Part shown: positions 1 through 6,157 of the stretch, in pieces
Numbering within the stretch: the first letter of the stretch is position 1
Layout of the letters: every line of letters begins with the position of its first letter
From: an uncultured Roseiflexaceae bacterium
GTDB taxonomy: Bacteria; Chloroflexota; Chloroflexia; Chloroflexales; Roseiflexaceae
Direction: 5' to 3'
NCBI GenBank assembly: GCA_903868295.1
Contig: CAIPUQ010000374.1
Location: 1 to 7,593, forward strand
DNA: 7,593 nucleotides
Translations under genes and position numbers: made by a program
The notes under the pieces: generated by a model
Told to the model about the DNA's origin: nothing
The model's database searches: none
Seen by the model: only the letters and a program-made list of their open reading frames with translations

Positions 1-1484
1 ACGAGGACGGGTTGGCCCGTACGGGCGACTTCGGCAATAATGCCGGTTTTGTCGTCGTCCAGCAAATGCTCCATGAACGCCGCTGCATCGAAATCTGCAG
101 TCGTCGCACGGTACTGCAAGGTGCCCTGCGCGTTCACGGTAATACAATGCACTGGATGGTATCCCAAATGCTCACGGATGAGCCGCATGACCTCTGGCAA
201 GAGCTCGTCTGGCTCGAGCAAGACCGATAAGTGTGCGCTGACGTCTTGGATTGCCTGGAGCTGGGCAGCCCGCTGGCGGGCTTCGTTGAAGGTGCGTGCC
301 TTGCTGATGGCTACGGCCGCTTGGTCGGCAATCTGACTGAGTCGGCGCAGGTCATCTGCGGTGAACGCATTGGTCTCGTGGCTCTGCACCGAGATGCTGC
401 CAATTATCTGATTGCCACTGATGAGGGGAACATATACGCCCGAGTTGGGTGGATTGGCGCTCTGATACCGTGGCCGTGCGGGCAACGAATCCATTTCTTT
501 TTTGAAGTCGGCAATCAGCAACGAACGCCCGGTTTGACGCATCCAGCCGATGATCCCGTCACCACTGGGCACATCAACCGTCAACGGATCGAGCCGTTGG
601 CGATCCTGGACCCGGACTTTGAGGGTGTAGCGATCGCTGTTTGGTGCGAATATCCCGAGATGGAACGACGATGTATCGAGGACATTGCCGGCTTCCCGAT
701 AAATCAGCTCACACAGGGCATCGACATCGAGCTCTGATCGTATAATCGCCCGGCTGGTTGCATTGAGAATGGCCAATTCGTTGGTCGATGTTTGTTGGTG
801 ACGCAGACTGATGCCGACTTGGCTGAGCACCACGCTGGCCGCAAAAAGTGCTACTCCAAACAGGACGAAGTACCAAATCCCGAGATCCGGTGAGGCATAT
901 ATGGCCGATCCGAGGAGGGCGAGCGGGAGCGGGATTATTTCGACAAAGAGCATCGAAATCGTGTTGCCGCGCCACCATTGGCGCACGGCGGGTGTGCCGT
1001 CATGGAGCCACATTCGTGCGGCGCGATTGATCATGATGAGCGCGGGGTAGAGCCCAATCTGGAGCGCAATCCCGACCCACCCACCCACTGCCTGTGCAAC
1101 AGCGACCCCCAAAAACACTGCCACGACACGCACCCCAGCCCGCGCAAATGGGCGAATCAGCAAGGAATAGACATTGAGTGGTCGATGATCAAAAAACGGC
1201 AATGCCACACCGATGACACACCCCACCACGCCGGCAATGACTGCAGCCATCAACGGTTGCATCGAGAGTGCAACACTCAAAATGATGATGCCGGTGAGTG
1301 TGTGGGGATCTGCCGGTGGTTCGCGGAACCCGACACTGTCGATGAGCAACGCAAGGGCACAGACTATCAGCACATGCCACAGCGGTACCGTCGGGGTGTG
1401 GGAGGCGAGTGCCAACCAGACAAACCCGGGTACGCCGACACCGATGCTGTAGACGATGAGCCAACGCTCACGCTTGCTGTTCAC
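1..1484 (-). CDS. Membrane-anchored GAF-domain signalling sensor (C-terminus cut off by window edge)
   Basis: This reading frame is open from a GTG start at 1484 to the left edge (494 complete codons), so the C-terminus is missing. The GTG is chosen because AAGAGG lies about 8-10 nt upstream and no in-frame ATG precedes it. Residues about 10-222 are strongly hydrophobic and form roughly seven or eight membrane helices. Residues about 250-395 are a GAF domain: note GDGIIGWMRQTGRSLLIADF near 308-327, YVPLISGNQIIGSISVQ near 351-367 and FTADDLRRLSQIADQAAVAI near 374-393. A short helical linker (about 396-420) leads to a second GAF domain that starts near 425 and is cut at GIIAEVARTGQPVLV. It is the third gene of the operon, 58 nt after the kinase-STAS gene. 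GAF sensors beside STAS and RsbW-like genes usually end in a PP2C/SpoIIE phosphatase, less often a histidine kinase or GGDEF domain; that part is inferred. The membrane-plus-GAF architecture is clear, the ligand unknown. Confidence 0.88.
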   Translation of the reverse strand, partial: MNSKRERWLIVYSIGVGVPGFVWLALASHTPTVPLWHVLIVCALALLIDSVGFREPPADPHTLTGIIILSVALSMQPLMAAVIAGVVGCVIGVALPFFDHRPLNVYSLLIRPFARAGVRVVAVFLGVAVAQAVGGWVGIALQIGLYPALIMINRAARMWLHDGTPAVRQWWRGNTISMLFVEIIPLPLALLGSAIYASPDLGIWYFVLFGVALFAASVVLSQVGISLRHQQTSTNELAILNATSRAIIRSELDVDALCELIYREAGNVLDTSSFHLGIFAPNSDRYTLKVRVQDRQRLDPLTVDVPSGDGIIGWMRQTGRSLLIADFKKEMDSLPARPRYQSANPPNSGVYVPLISGNQIIGSISVQSHETNAFTADDLRRLSQIADQAAVAISKARTFNEARQRAAQLQAIQDVSAHLSVLLEPDELLPEVMRLIREHLGYHPVHCITVNAQGTLQYRATTADFDAAAFMEHLLDDDKTGIIAEVARTGQPVL

Positions 1485-1542
1485 CTGCCAGTACCTCTTG
1501 AAATACGAATGTGGGGGTGGGGAGTGGGAACGGTACGCTTGG

Positions 1543-2295
1543 TTAGACGGTTTCGCCGCGGCCTGCGAGTGCAGAGCGGGCTGCTTCGACGCTCGGATAG
1601 AGTTCAAAGACTTGCGAAAACCCCGTCATCGTGAATACTTCTTCGACGTGCGGCAGCAGGGCAATCAACATCAAGATCCCTTGATGGGCGTTGATTTCGC
1701 GGCGGATCATCAGCAAGGAGCGCAATCCGCTACTGCTCAAAAACGATACCTTGTGCATGTCGAGCAATATCGTCCGTGCACCTGCAGCAACGGCAGCAGT
1801 CACGGGTTCGAGGGCTACTGCGGTGCCGCGTGCATCGAGCCGACCTTCGATGACGAAGTGTTGGACACGCACGGCTGTTGCTTCGGCAAAACGCTTGCGT
1901 AGCGTCAGCTCGTTGCCAGCATCGGTAAATCGATAGGTGACTTCATCCATGAGTTTGTTCATCAGATAAATGCCCAACCCACCTGCTTGGCGATCTTCGA
2001 ACGGCGAGTGGATGTCTGGTACCGGCACGAGCGCAGGATCGAATGGTTGGCCGTGGTCGTGGAGGACCACTGTGAGTACACCACCGTCGATCGACCAGCT
2101 GACAGCGAGGGTGCCGCTGCCGGTGTCGCCGTATGCATGTTGCATGATGTTGGTCGCGGCTTCATCGACGGCGAGTTGCACGTGCCATGCCTCACGCTCA
2201 CTCATTTTGCATTGATGTGTCGCTGTATTGACAAATGCACTGATTGCGACCAGTGATTCTAACGACGCAGGGAATGTCGTGGATGCGTGTGACAT
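1543..2295 (-). CDS. RsbW-like anti-sigma-factor kinase domain fused to a C-terminal STAS domain
   Basis: The protein has 250 residues. Residues about 8-137 are a GHKL/HATPase_c_2 domain of the RsbW/SpoIIAB type. The N box is AVDEAATNIMQHAY (E45, N49), the Mg/ATP region is LHDHGQPFDP (from D80), and the glycine-rich lid is GGLGIYLMNKLMDEVTYRF near 105-123. Residues about 143-245 are a STAS domain: LLDMHKVSFLSSSGLRSLL carries S188, aligned with the phosphorylated serine of SpoIIAA (two residues before the Gly), and TGFSQVFELYPSVEAA is the usual end. Start choice: ATG at 2295 has AGGTAG about 6 nt upstream. An in-frame ATG at 2313 would overlap the preceding stop as TAATG but has no good ribosome site. 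Known RsbW proteins bind a sigma factor and phosphorylate a separate STAS antagonist; here a STAS domain is on the same chain. The target may be a sigma factor or something else, and none is encoded in view. Confidence 0.92.
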   Translation of the reverse strand: MSHASTTFPASLESLVAISAFVNTATHQCKMSEREAWHVQLAVDEAATNIMQHAYGDTGSGTLAVSWSIDGGVLTVVLHDHGQPFDPALVPVPDIHSPFEDRQAGGLGIYLMNKLMDEVTYRFTDAGNELTLRKRFAEATAVRVQHFVIEGRLDARGTAVALEPVTAAVAAGARTILLDMHKVSFLSSSGLRSLLMIRREINAHQGILMLIALLPHVEEVFTMTGFSQVFELYPSVEAARSALAGRGETV

Positions 2296-2312
2296 GGCAC
2301 TACCTAATTGCA

Positions 2313-2663
2313 TTAGAACGAACCGACAGCCTCGGTGGCGTCAGCGTATATATCGAATAATGACGTGAACCCGGTGAGGTCAAATACCTCACGGATACGG
2401 TTCGGCAAACTAGCCAACCGGACATCGCCACCCTCGAAGTCGGTGATCTTCCAGTCACGTGCTTTTTTGCGGGCTTCGATGAGGACGCGCAACCCAGGGC
2501 TTGCGACGTACTCCAACCCACTGAAGTCAAGCACAATCCGATACCGGCCTTCGGCAAAGAGTTCTTCGATTTTGTTGCGGAGTGCCGGGGCATGCATGGC
2601 ATCGAGACGACCACTGACGTGCACCAAATCGACACGATTGAGGCGCTTTTGCGTGATTTCCAT
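2313..2663 (-). CDS. STAS-domain anti-sigma-factor antagonist (RsbV/SpoIIAA type)
   Basis: This 116-residue protein is a single STAS domain, the usual length for the family. It opens with the typical beta strand pair ending VHVSGRLDAMHAPALRNKI (about 14-32). The central motif is VLDFSGLEYVASPGLRVLIE (about 44-63), with S55 two residues before G57, the position of the phosphorylated serine in SpoIIAA. It ends with IREVFDLTGFTSLFDIYADA. The ATG at 2663 is supported by AGGAAGGGAG about 8 nt upstream; the frame stays open further upstream, but that stretch holds the promoter and shows no domain. It is the first gene of the minus-strand operon, with its stop overlapping or abutting the kinase-STAS gene. 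Known role of the family: the unphosphorylated form binds the RsbW-like kinase and releases the kinase's target; phosphorylation turns this off. The alanine and proline around S55 differ from the classical DSSG motif but resemble the SSAGLR form common outside Bacillus. Confidence 0.93.
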   Translation of the reverse strand: MEITQKRLNRVDLVHVSGRLDAMHAPALRNKIEELFAEGRYRIVLDFSGLEYVASPGLRVLIEARKKARDWKITDFEGGDVRLASLPNRIREVFDLTGFTSLFDIYADATEAVGSF

Positions 2664-2802
2664 GGCGCATTCTCCCTTCCTCACAGTGTGAACACAACTG
2701 CGTAGGTCCAGTATACCATTCACGCGGCTCATTGTGTATCGGAGTGCCAGATATCGTTGGCTCGTGTACACTGTAGCCAATACCGTACGACCGGAGGTCC
2801 GC
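2664..2802. promoter_or_regulatory. Divergent promoter region between the STAS operon and the thioredoxin-like gene
   Basis: This 139-bp gap separates two divergently transcribed genes, so it must carry promoters in both directions. On the minus strand the best candidate is an extended -10 element, TGGTATACT, at 2710-2718, about 47 nt before the STAS start; no convincing -35 lies upstream, which fits an extended -10 promoter. On the plus strand TACACT near 2766-2771 could be a -10, but its -35 is poor. The plus-strand gene has a strong ribosome site, GGAGG at 2793-2797. The short inverted repeat CACAGTGTG near 2681-2689 lies in the STAS leader and might bind a regulator. All of this is read from sequence alone. 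Confidence 0.5.
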
Positions 2803-3708
2803 ATGTTCCGTCGCCTTGTACTTGTCTTCTGCGCATGTTTCGCCGTCAGTTGTAGCGTCACTCCCGCCGCAAATGCAGCGGTCACGCCGGTCTTTGCATT
2901 TACCGAAGCCGTGGTTGGTCCGAATCGACTGCCACTCGGGATTATCCAAAATGGGTCACCCGTTAATGACCCGACTGCGGTAGTGACCACAACGTTCTAT
3001 AACCTCGATGTGGACAAAACCAAGCCAATCGGCACCAGTACTGCGACGTACTTCGGCAAGGGACTACCGGCTGCCGTCTATGTGGCGACATTCGATTTCC
3101 CCGTTGCAGGGAGTTATGGCGTCAAAATCGAAACGGTCATCGCGGGCCAATCTGCCCAATCGAACCTCCAATTGACGGTCAGCGACCGCGCAATAGCCCC
3201 CAAAATCGGTGACATGGCCATAGCAGCCAAAACACTGACGAGTACCGGCGTCGCTGATCCCAAAGAACTGAGCTCGTCCGCAGTGACGGAGCCGAGTTTG
3301 TACGCCACATCGCTCGATGATGCACTGGCAGCGCGCAAACCAATCGCGGTGTTGTTTGCAACACCCGGCTTTTGTCGCACCGCAGTCTGTGGCCCGAGCG
3401 TAACCGTCTTTGCTGAGCTTGCGCGTCAGTATGGTGCTTCGGTGACGTTTATCCACAGCGAAATCTACCGCTTTCCGTTCGGTGATTCGTTCAAACAACA
3501 GACCGAAGTCTTTCAAATCGCCATGAACGAAGGCCGCAACTTGACAGATGCCGAGCGCAAAGCAGGCGTCTCGGATGCCTATTACGCATGGGGCTTGCAG
3601 TCCGAACCGTGGTTGTTCCTCATCAACAGCAAGGGCGTTATCGTCGGGCGCTACGAAGGTGGACTGACCCAAGAAGAACTCGCACCAGTCCTCGCCACCC
3701 TCGACTAG
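2803..3708 (+). CDS. Exported thioredoxin-fold protein with CX4C motif, possible lipoprotein
   Basis: The protein has 301 residues from ATG 2803, chosen because GGAGG sits 5 nt upstream and a clean signal sequence follows. The frame is open further upstream (to about 2734) but that adds no domain. Residues 1-25 are a signal peptide: MFRRLVLVFCACFAVSC gives a weak lipobox (AVSC, C17), and AANA-A offers an ordinary signal peptidase site near 25, so lipoprotein or soluble export is undecided. Residues about 27-130 are rich in beta strands and look like an immunoglobulin-like or YtkA-like module (PVAGSYGVKIETVIAGQSA). Residues about 165-301 are a thioredoxin-like domain: VLFATPGFCRTAVCGPSV holds C191 and C196, and SEPWLFLINSKGVIVGRYEG supplies the probable cis-proline P269 and the last strands. 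The cysteine spacing (CX4C) differs from thioredoxin's CX2C and resembles Sco/AhpC-TSA-like proteins. It probably acts outside the membrane in thiol redox or metal handling; the substrate is unknown. It appears to be monocistronic. Confidence 0.87.
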   Translation: MFRRLVLVFCACFAVSCSVTPAANAAVTPVFAFTEAVVGPNRLPLGIIQNGSPVNDPTAVVTTTFYNLDVDKTKPIGTSTATYFGKGLPAAVYVATFDFPVAGSYGVKIETVIAGQSAQSNLQLTVSDRAIAPKIGDMAIAAKTLTSTGVADPKELSSSAVTEPSLYATSLDDALAARKPIAVLFATPGFCRTAVCGPSVTVFAELARQYGASVTFIHSEIYRFPFGDSFKQQTEVFQIAMNEGRNLTDAERKAGVSDAYYAWGLQSEPWLFLINSKGVIVGRYEGGLTQEELAPVLATLD

Positions 3709-3739
3709 TACGCGCCTGAATCAATCTGGTAGACAACAG

Positions 3740-3772
3740 CCCCAGTGCCGTCGACGGCACTGGGGTTTGGTT
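3740..3772 (+). terminator. Perfect 26-bp palindrome after the thioredoxin-like gene, probable terminator
   Basis: CCCCAGTGCCG, loop TCGA, CGGCACTGGGG spans 3740-3765 with no mismatch, giving an 11-bp GC-rich stem. It starts 31 nt after the stop codon at 3708. On the plus strand it is followed by TTTGGTT, a short and imperfect T tract; on the minus strand nothing like a T tract follows. A plus-strand rho-independent terminator is therefore the best reading. As a fully symmetric site it could also be a protein-binding operator. Confidence 0.7.
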
Positions 3773-3929
3773 GCAACCCGCCAGCACGGCTGCAATTGCC
3801 CAGACACGGGGCGTACGGATGCCGAGCGGATGTGTGCGCGTGGGCGCGCCGCGGTAGTCCCGCTTTCGCCGTGCGCCGCCGTTATCCCTGTGCGCGGAGC
3901 GATGCAGTGGACCCTTTTTTCATGCAAAA
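3766..3929. other. Non-coding GC-rich gap between two convergent genes
   Basis: About 160 bp between the two hairpins carry no convincing gene on either strand. Frames that cross it encode low-complexity Arg/Pro/Ala-rich sequence with no motif and no ribosome site. It contains GGTTGCAACC at 3769-3778, a perfect 10-bp palindrome whose core recurs in the second hairpin, the AscI-like palindrome GGCGCGCC near 3843-3850, and a run of six T at 3915-3920 without an obvious hairpin before it. I see no tRNA or known RNA fold in it. Confidence 0.5.
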
Positions 3930-3957
3930 ACGCCCTCCCGTTGCAACGGAAGGGCGT
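3926..3957 (-). terminator. Rho-independent terminator of the minus-strand hydrolase operon
   Basis: The inverted repeat 3930-3957 reads, on the minus strand, ACGCCCTTCCGT, loop TGCA, ACGGGAGGGCGT, followed directly by TTTTT (plus-strand A run 3926-3930). The stem is 12 bp. Its only irregular pair is a G-U wobble in minus-strand RNA, whereas it would be an A-C mismatch in plus-strand RNA, which supports use in the minus direction. It begins 15 nt past the stop codon of the last hydrolase gene. Confidence 0.9.
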
Positions 3958-3971
3958 CGGAGCGGACACAA

Positions 3972-4706
3972 TCAGCGCTTGATGACCTCGGCGATGTATG
4001 CGTCGAAGAGCTTCTGCCATTTGGTCTCGGTCGTGTCCCAGAGTTCTTCGGGGTGCGACTGGATGCCGATGGCGAAGTTGGTCCCGGTCGATTCGATGAC
4101 CTCGACCACTCCATCTGCAGTGGTGCCGACCACACGGAGCGTTGGCGCGACGTCGCGTACCGACTGGTGGTGCATGCTGTTGGTCTGGATGATGGTCTGT
4201 TCGAGGGTTTCGGCAAGCCAGCTGTCTTCGCCGATTTGGATGTCGTGGGCCAAAACTTTGCCGTCTTTGAGGTTGGCCGAGAACGAGTGATCGAGGCTGC
4301 CGGCGATTTCGGCGGGGATATCTTGGAACAACGTCCCACCGAGTGCCACATTGAGCATCTGGTGACCACGACAAATCCCCAAGATGGGCTTGCCGTCGGC
4401 AGCGGCGCGCTTGGTCAGATAGACTTCGGCGCTGTCTTGCTCGAGGTTGTTGCTACCCAGTTTGGGGTGCGGTGCGTGCCCGTAGGCATCGGGATGGATG
4501 TCGACGCCGCCCGCCAGCAACAGCCCATCGATAACGCCGTAGAGGCCGTCGAGGACTTCGCGATTTTCGGAGGTTGGCAACAGCAGTGGGACACCGCCGG
4601 CGTGCTCGATGGCGCGGATGTACGTCTGCGAGTTACCGAGGAATTCACAACCCCAGCTATCGTGCGAGAGCGAGGTGGGAATACCGATGATGGGACGCTT
4701 CGTCAT
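3972..4706 (-). CDS. PuuD-like class I glutamine amidotransferase family hydrolase (peptidase C26), paralog B
   Basis: The protein has 244 residues, normal for the gamma-glutamyl-gamma-aminobutyrate hydrolase family. It opens MTKRPIIGIPTS; the ATG at 4706 has AGAAGGA about 7 nt upstream, and the upstream extension of the frame lies inside the preceding gene. The nucleophile elbow is ILGICRGHQMLNVALGG, with C112, and the rest of the triad is in IGIQSHPEE (H218, E220). The family signature NSMHHQSV and the oxyanion-side segment LLLAGGVDIHP are also present. Known members hydrolyse gamma-glutamyl-GABA to glutamate and GABA in putrescine breakdown in the cytoplasm; some relatives act on other gamma-glutamyl amides. 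No other Puu gene is visible, so the substrate is uncertain. It is the last gene of a three-gene operon, 28 nt after the effector-binding gene and just ahead of a strong terminator. All triad residues are present. Confidence 0.92.
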   Translation of the reverse strand: MTKRPIIGIPTSLSHDSWGCEFLGNSQTYIRAIEHAGGVPLLLPTSENREVLDGLYGVIDGLLLAGGVDIHPDAYGHAPHPKLGSNNLEQDSAEVYLTKRAAADGKPILGICRGHQMLNVALGGTLFQDIPAEIAGSLDHSFSANLKDGKVLAHDIQIGEDSWLAETLEQTIIQTNSMHHQSVRDVAPTLRVVGTTADGVVEVIESTGTNFAIGIQSHPEELWDTTETKWQKLFDAYIAEVIKR

Positions 4707-4734
4707 TGATGGGTCCTTCTGTATACGCAGGGAA

Positions 4735-5190
4735 TTAGCTGCGGAGGGTAATCGGGATGTAGATGTCCAACGGTGCTTCGGGCGTGCCGTCGAAATCGAC
4801 GCCATAGCGCTCGAAGTAAGGCCCACCAGTCATTATATAGCCAGATGCCTTGAGCCAGGTATCGAAGATATAGCCGAATGTCTCGCCGATGGAACTGAGG
4901 GTACAGGGAAAGACGGCGTACTCTTGGGCAGGGATGAGTTTCTCGACCAAGCCTTTCGGTACTGCCGTAGGAGCAGCCACTTCGAGTCCACACCAGTAGT
5001 CAAACTTCATGGCGACGGAGTCCATGTTTTGTTGGACGCCATAGCTGACATTGGGGCGGATGGTGGGGATGGTATCGAGGTAGGGTTGGAATGAATCCCA
5101 CAGCGCGGGGATTTCCGGCGTCATGGGGGTCGCGCGCAGGTGCATGCCAATGATGCGAAATGCGGGTAGGGCGATGAATGAAGGTTCCAT
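4735..5190 (-). CDS. Stand-alone GyrI-like / AraC-type effector-binding domain protein
   Basis: This 151-residue protein matches the SOUL/GyrI-like small-molecule-binding fold found at the C-terminus of AraC- and MerR-type regulators (AraC_E_bind or Cass2 type), but it has no DNA-binding domain. Recognisable features are the opening MEPSFIALPAFRIIGMHLRA (strand with a short turn), FDYWCGLEV near 63-71, the second half LIPAQEYAVFPC near 85-96, then a helix GETFGYIFDTWLKASGY, the pocket segment GPYFERYGVDF near 123-133 and the closing strand DIYIPITLR. The ATG at 5190 has a modest AGAAAGA site; a TTG at 5208 in frame would overlap the upstream gene by 8 nt and is less likely. It lies between two paralogous hydrolases, 10 nt after one and 28 nt before the other, so it is almost certainly co-transcribed. 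Some GyrI-like proteins bind drugs or hydrolyse reactive small molecules; the ligand here is unknown. Confidence 0.83.
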   Translation of the reverse strand: MEPSFIALPAFRIIGMHLRATPMTPEIPALWDSFQPYLDTIPTIRPNVSYGVQQNMDSVAMKFDYWCGLEVAAPTAVPKGLVEKLIPAQEYAVFPCTLSSIGETFGYIFDTWLKASGYIMTGGPYFERYGVDFDGTPEAPLDIYIPITLRS

Positions 5191-5200
5191 GCGGGTCTTT

Positions 5201-5956
5201 CTATGCAATCACGCTGCGGGCGTCGCGGCAGCGTTGGACGAAGCGGTCAAACATGGCTTGCCAACGAGGGTCGGCTTCGCCCCGCAAGGTTTCGGGATGG
5301 CATTGCACGGCCACCATGAAGTTGGGGCCGGTGCCTTCGATGGCCTCGATGACGCCGTCGTGTGTCCAAGCGACCGGCCGGACGCCGGTGCCGACCGTGC
5401 CGATGGCTTGATGGTGCAGCGAATTGACGGCGATGGTGTCGGTCTGGAGCAGGCTCCGCAGCTGCGAATCGGCCTCGAGGCGCACGGTGTGTGCCATGTG
5501 GGTCCAATCTTCACGCGTGGCTGATTCGTTGTGGGCGAGGTCGCCGCCGACTTCGTCGGGCAAGTCTTGGATGAGCGTGCCACCCAGGGCGACATTGATG
5601 ACCTGGAGGCCACGGCAGATGCCCAGCAGAGGTTTGCCGCTGGCTGCGGCTTTGCGGGCAAGATAGAGCTCGGTGTCGTCGCGGAGCACGTCGATGTTGT
5701 CGGTTTTGGGGTGTTTGTCGGCACCGTAGAGATGCGGTTGGATGTCGCCGCCGCCCGGGATCAAGATCCCATCGACGTGATCGAAGTAGGCGTCGAGGAT
5801 ATCGCTGTGACCGGCGTCGACCGGCGGCAAGAGCATCGGGATGCCCCCAGCGGCGATGATTGCGTCGATGTACGAACGCCGCACGCCGACCAAAAGCGGT
5901 GACCAGGTGCTGGTGCTGGTTTGTCCAGAGGTCATACCAATAATGGGCTTACTCAT
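5201..5956 (-). CDS. PuuD-like class I glutamine amidotransferase family hydrolase (peptidase C26), paralog A
   Basis: The protein has 251 residues and is the first gene of the minus-strand hydrolase operon. ATG 5956 follows GAGGA with a 4-nt spacer. Family motifs in order are MSKPIIGMTSG at the start, YIDAIIAAGGIPMLLPPVD, GILIPGGGDIQPHLYG, the nucleophile elbow LLGICRGLQVINVALGG with C114, NSLHHQAIG, and AVQCHPET with H220 and E222 completing the triad. It aligns over its whole length with the hydrolase encoded at 3972-4706, but many pocket-side positions differ (for example CRGL versus CRGH, and QCHPET versus QSHPEE), so the two are diverged paralogs rather than a fresh duplication. The known family reaction is hydrolysis of gamma-glutamyl-GABA or similar gamma-glutamyl amides. 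The substrate cannot be read from sequence. The start of the next gene lies 10 nt beyond its stop. Confidence 0.93.
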   Translation of the reverse strand: MSKPIIGMTSGQTSTSTWSPLLVGVRRSYIDAIIAAGGIPMLLPPVDAGHSDILDAYFDHVDGILIPGGGDIQPHLYGADKHPKTDNIDVLRDDTELYLARKAAASGKPLLGICRGLQVINVALGGTLIQDLPDEVGGDLAHNESATREDWTHMAHTVRLEADSQLRSLLQTDTIAVNSLHHQAIGTVGTGVRPVAWTHDGVIEAIEGTGPNFMVAVQCHPETLRGEADPRWQAMFDRFVQRCRDARSVIA

Positions 5957-6053
5957 GCTGTCCTCATAGAGATGATGCGAGTGGTTGTGCGTATTCTACC
6001 CCAAACGACGTGTTTTCATGCGAACGACCGCACTCCATGGCGTAGAAATACGA

Positions 6054-6067
6054 AAATCTGAAGATTT
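6054..6067. repeat. Short inverted repeat, possible operator
   Basis: AAATCT and AGATTT are separated by GA in the AT-rich part of the divergent intergenic region. The site lies about 55 nt upstream of the candidate minus-strand -10 and about 90 nt upstream of the candidate plus-strand -35. Its symmetry and place fit a regulator-binding site, but a 6-bp arm in AT-rich DNA can arise by chance. Confidence 0.3.
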
Positions 6068-6157
6068 AGTTAAAAATCCCGGAGACGATGAACGTATATA
6101 TGGGATACTGTCTATCAGGTACTTGACCACCGATTGTAATACCCTGCAAAATCGCGT

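Noticed and set aside
231..737. A 168-codon plus-strand open frame and other plus-strand frames over 1-2300
   Set aside because: They lie opposite the GAF sensor and the kinase-STAS genes, whose minus-strand frames carry clear domain motifs. The plus-strand frames have no recognisable motif and poor ribosome sites.
2734..2802. N-terminal extension of the thioredoxin-like gene
   Set aside because: The extension would precede a clear signal peptide and a GGAGG site placed 5 nt before ATG 2803, and it overlaps the promoter region.
2664..2990. N-terminal extension of the STAS gene
   Set aside because: The extra residues show no domain, overlap the opposing gene, and ignore a strong ribosome site before ATG 2663.
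3780..3920. Possible tRNA or small structured RNA
   Set aside because: No tRNA arms, T-loop or CCA-proximal pattern could be found, and the T6 run lacks a stable hairpin immediately before it.
3745..4290. Plus-strand frame of 181 codons across the hairpins
   Set aside because: It runs through both inverted repeats and then opposite the hydrolase gene, with no motif and no ribosome site.
4707..4826. Upstream extension of the second hydrolase gene
   Set aside because: It lies within the GyrI-like gene in another frame; MTKRPIIGIPT is the normal family start and has its own ribosome site.
5191..5208. TTG start giving six extra residues for the GyrI-like protein
   Set aside because: It would overlap the upstream stop, and the ATG at 5190 matches where the family's first strand begins. 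It cannot be wholly excluded.
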